A DNA stretch of 7,107 nucleotides, taken from positions 1-7,107 of the forward strand of contig DAOVCM010000041.1 in the NCBI GenBank assembly GCA_030670015.1. Reading direction: 5' to 3'. The position numbers were made by a program, and so were the translations under genes. Positions 6,212-7,107 of this stretch are shown here, piece after piece; position 1 is the first letter of the stretch; the number at the start of each line of letters is the position of its first letter. The notes under the pieces are model-generated. The model was not told where the DNA came from, made no database searches, and saw only the letters and a program-made list of their open reading frames with translations. This DNA comes from Candidatus Bathyarchaeota archaeon (GTDB lineage: Archaea; Thermoproteota; Bathyarchaeia; TCS64).

Positions 6212-6610
6212 TTGTACTGGGATCTGGAGATAACCTCCGAAGACGAGGAGGAAATGATAAGGAACATCGCCGAGAAGATTCATAAATACGGCATGGAAGT
6301 GGCCGCGATCCTCATGATCGAGAGTGTTAAGCCATTAACTTACATAGGATCTCAGATGGGACGCTTCTTTATTTCACCCTTTCTACCTGCTTTCGGTGAA
6401 AATATAGGAATGACTGGTGAAAAGTTTCTCCAGATATTCGAGAAACGCGAGAACGTGGAGAAGCTTCTTACCACCTTAGAGGAGTTGGCAGGAGAAGAAC
6501 CAGAACAAAAGAAAAAAGAGGCCGCGAAGCCCAACGAGAAGGAGAAACCAGTAACCGGCACAGAGGAGCCTCCTTCCAAGAGGGGCTGGAGGCGTTTCCT
6601 CCCGTTCTAA
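6212..6610 (+). CDS. Uncharacterised 132-residue soluble protein with charged tail
   Basis: The start is a TTG with AAGGGG (6198-6203) 8 bases upstream. The N-terminal 15 residues are acidic. A helical region follows (16-40), ending in AAILMIESVKPLTYIGSQMG (31-50), mildly hydrophobic but too short and polar to be a clear membrane helix. Then come FFISPFLPAFG (52-62) and FEKRENVEKLL (76-86). The last 40 residues are a low-complexity Lys/Glu/Pro linker ending in basic KRGWRRFLPF (123-132), possibly a contact with membrane or partner. I recall small Chloroflexota proteins with an AILFLESxKPLSFLGSQ-like core and a RENVExL end near MutL-type genes, so this may belong to that family; it is unnamed to my knowledge. 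It lies 73 bases upstream of the MutL-type gene. Function is unknown; an adaptor between ATPase and membrane is only a suggestion. Confidence 0.72.
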   Translation: MYWDLEITSEDEEEMIRNIAEKIHKYGMEVAAILMIESVKPLTYIGSQMGRFFISPFLPAFGENIGMTGEKFLQIFEKRENVEKLLTTLEELAGEEPEQKKKEAAKPNEKEKPVTGTEEPPSKRGWRRFLPF

Positions 6611-6639
6611 TTTCAGCTTAAGATTCCTTTAGCATCTCA

Positions 6640-6651
6640 GAAAACCTTAAG
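6640..6651 (+). promoter_or_regulatory. Weak candidate promoter of the MutL-type gene
   Basis: GAAAACCTTAAG resembles a BRE plus TATA and would place the transcription start about 10 bases before the ATG at 6684. No Shine-Dalgarno precedes that ATG, consistent with a very short leader. The gene could equally be read from the promoter at 6153. Confidence 0.3.
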
Positions 6652-6683
6652 GATGACTTACTAACACACCTTTACGAATCGCA

Positions 6684-7107
6684 ATGGCTACCCTCAGGAA
6701 ACCCACTGAAGAGATGTTGTATATACTTGCTACCGATGTGGGAAGTACCACTACGAAAGCACGGTTCTTTCACAAGAAAGACGGTGAATGGCGGTTTCTC
6801 GTCGCCGGTGAGGCGCCCACAACTGTCGAGACCCCTTATGAAGATGTGACCATGGGCGTGCAGAACGCAGTCAGAGAGGTCGAGGAGCTTACAGGTCACA
6901 AGATCCTATCTCCCGACGGCAGGGGCATCGTACTCCCCTACGACGGTAAGGTTGGTGTAGACCTCTACTGCACAACTAGCAGCGCAGGCGGCGGCCTTCA
7001 GATGATGGTCGCCGGCCTTATCAAGTCGATGACCGCTGAGAGCGCAAACAGAGCAGCCCTCGGCGCAGGCGCTATTGTCATGGACATATTAGCTCGCGAC
7101 GATGGTC
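6684..7107 (+). CDS. MutL-type ASKHA-fold ATPase ('glutamate mutase L'), 5' part
   Basis: Only the first 141 codons are inside the window and the frame is still open at its end. The phosphate-1 loop of actin/Hsp70/sugar-kinase ATPases is clear: ATDVGSTTTKA (16-26) with D18, G20, S21, T22 and K25. It is followed by GEAPTTVETPYEDVTMGVQN (42-61), VDLYCTTSSAGGGLQMMVAG (92-111) and MTAESANRAALGAGAIVMD (116-134), all typical of the MutL (glutamate mutase L) family. The founding member was proposed to reactivate the B12-dependent methylaspartate (glutamate) mutase of clostridia. No mutase S or E subunit or B12-binding protein is seen in this window, so that role is doubtful. The neighbours instead suggest an energising partner for the DUF6754 membrane complex. 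I chose ATG 6684; ATG 6714 (codon 11) is an alternative, and neither has a good ribosome site. Confidence 0.85.
   Translation, partial: MATLRKPTEEMLYILATDVGSTTTKARFFHKKDGEWRFLVAGEAPTTVETPYEDVTMGVQNAVREVEELTGHKILSPDGRGIVLPYDGKVGVDLYCTTSSAGGGLQMMVAGLIKSMTAESANRAALGAGAIVMDILARDDG

Noticed and set aside
6617..6652. Two CTTAAG palindromes (6617-6622 and 6645-6652 as CCTTAAGG) as a regulatory pair
   Set aside because: They are short and AT-rich and the second overlaps the weak candidate promoter, so chance occurrence is likely.

Overview
The window looks archaeal. Several genes are preceded by AT-rich TATA boxes about 25-40 bases upstream of their starts, and some starts appear leaderless. Others use strong GGAGG-type ribosome binding sites, TTG starts are frequent, and transcripts seem to end in short oligo-T tracts. 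Coding regions have moderate GC and intergenic regions are clearly AT-rich. I cannot place the lineage more finely; an uncultured thermoproteotal or bathyarchaeal-type genome would fit, but that is a guess.

Left part (1-2586), all on the minus strand: a major facilitator superfamily (MFS) transporter (95-1489), a 65-residue four-cysteine protein resembling DUF1540 (1761-1958), and a 129-residue membrane protein (2197-2586). Each appears to have its own promoter. A perfect 12-bp palindrome lies beside the TATA box of the DUF1540-like gene.

Centre (2682-5667), plus strand: a tight four-gene operon with a clear promoter at its head and an oligo-T terminator at its end. Gene 1 is a DUF6754-type protein with a membrane helix at each end and a soluble domain that is probably cytosolic. 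Gene 2 is a six-helix membrane protein. Gene 3 has a domain that is probably extracytoplasmic, anchored by a helix at each end. Gene 4 is a second six-helix membrane protein. Together they look like subunits of one membrane complex with no described function.

Right part (5695-7107), plus strand: a small four-helix membrane protein (5738-6148) that appears to be a distant relative of the 2197-2586 protein, a 132-residue soluble protein with a charged tail (6212-6610), and the start of a MutL-type ('glutamate mutase L') ASKHA-fold ATPase (6684 onward, cut by the window end). No mutase catalytic subunit is visible.

My main proposal is that the DUF6754 operon, the 132-residue protein and the MutL-type ATPase form one uncharacterised membrane system, and that 'glutamate mutase L' is a misleading name for the ATPase here. 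The family resemblances are recalled from memory and were not searched.
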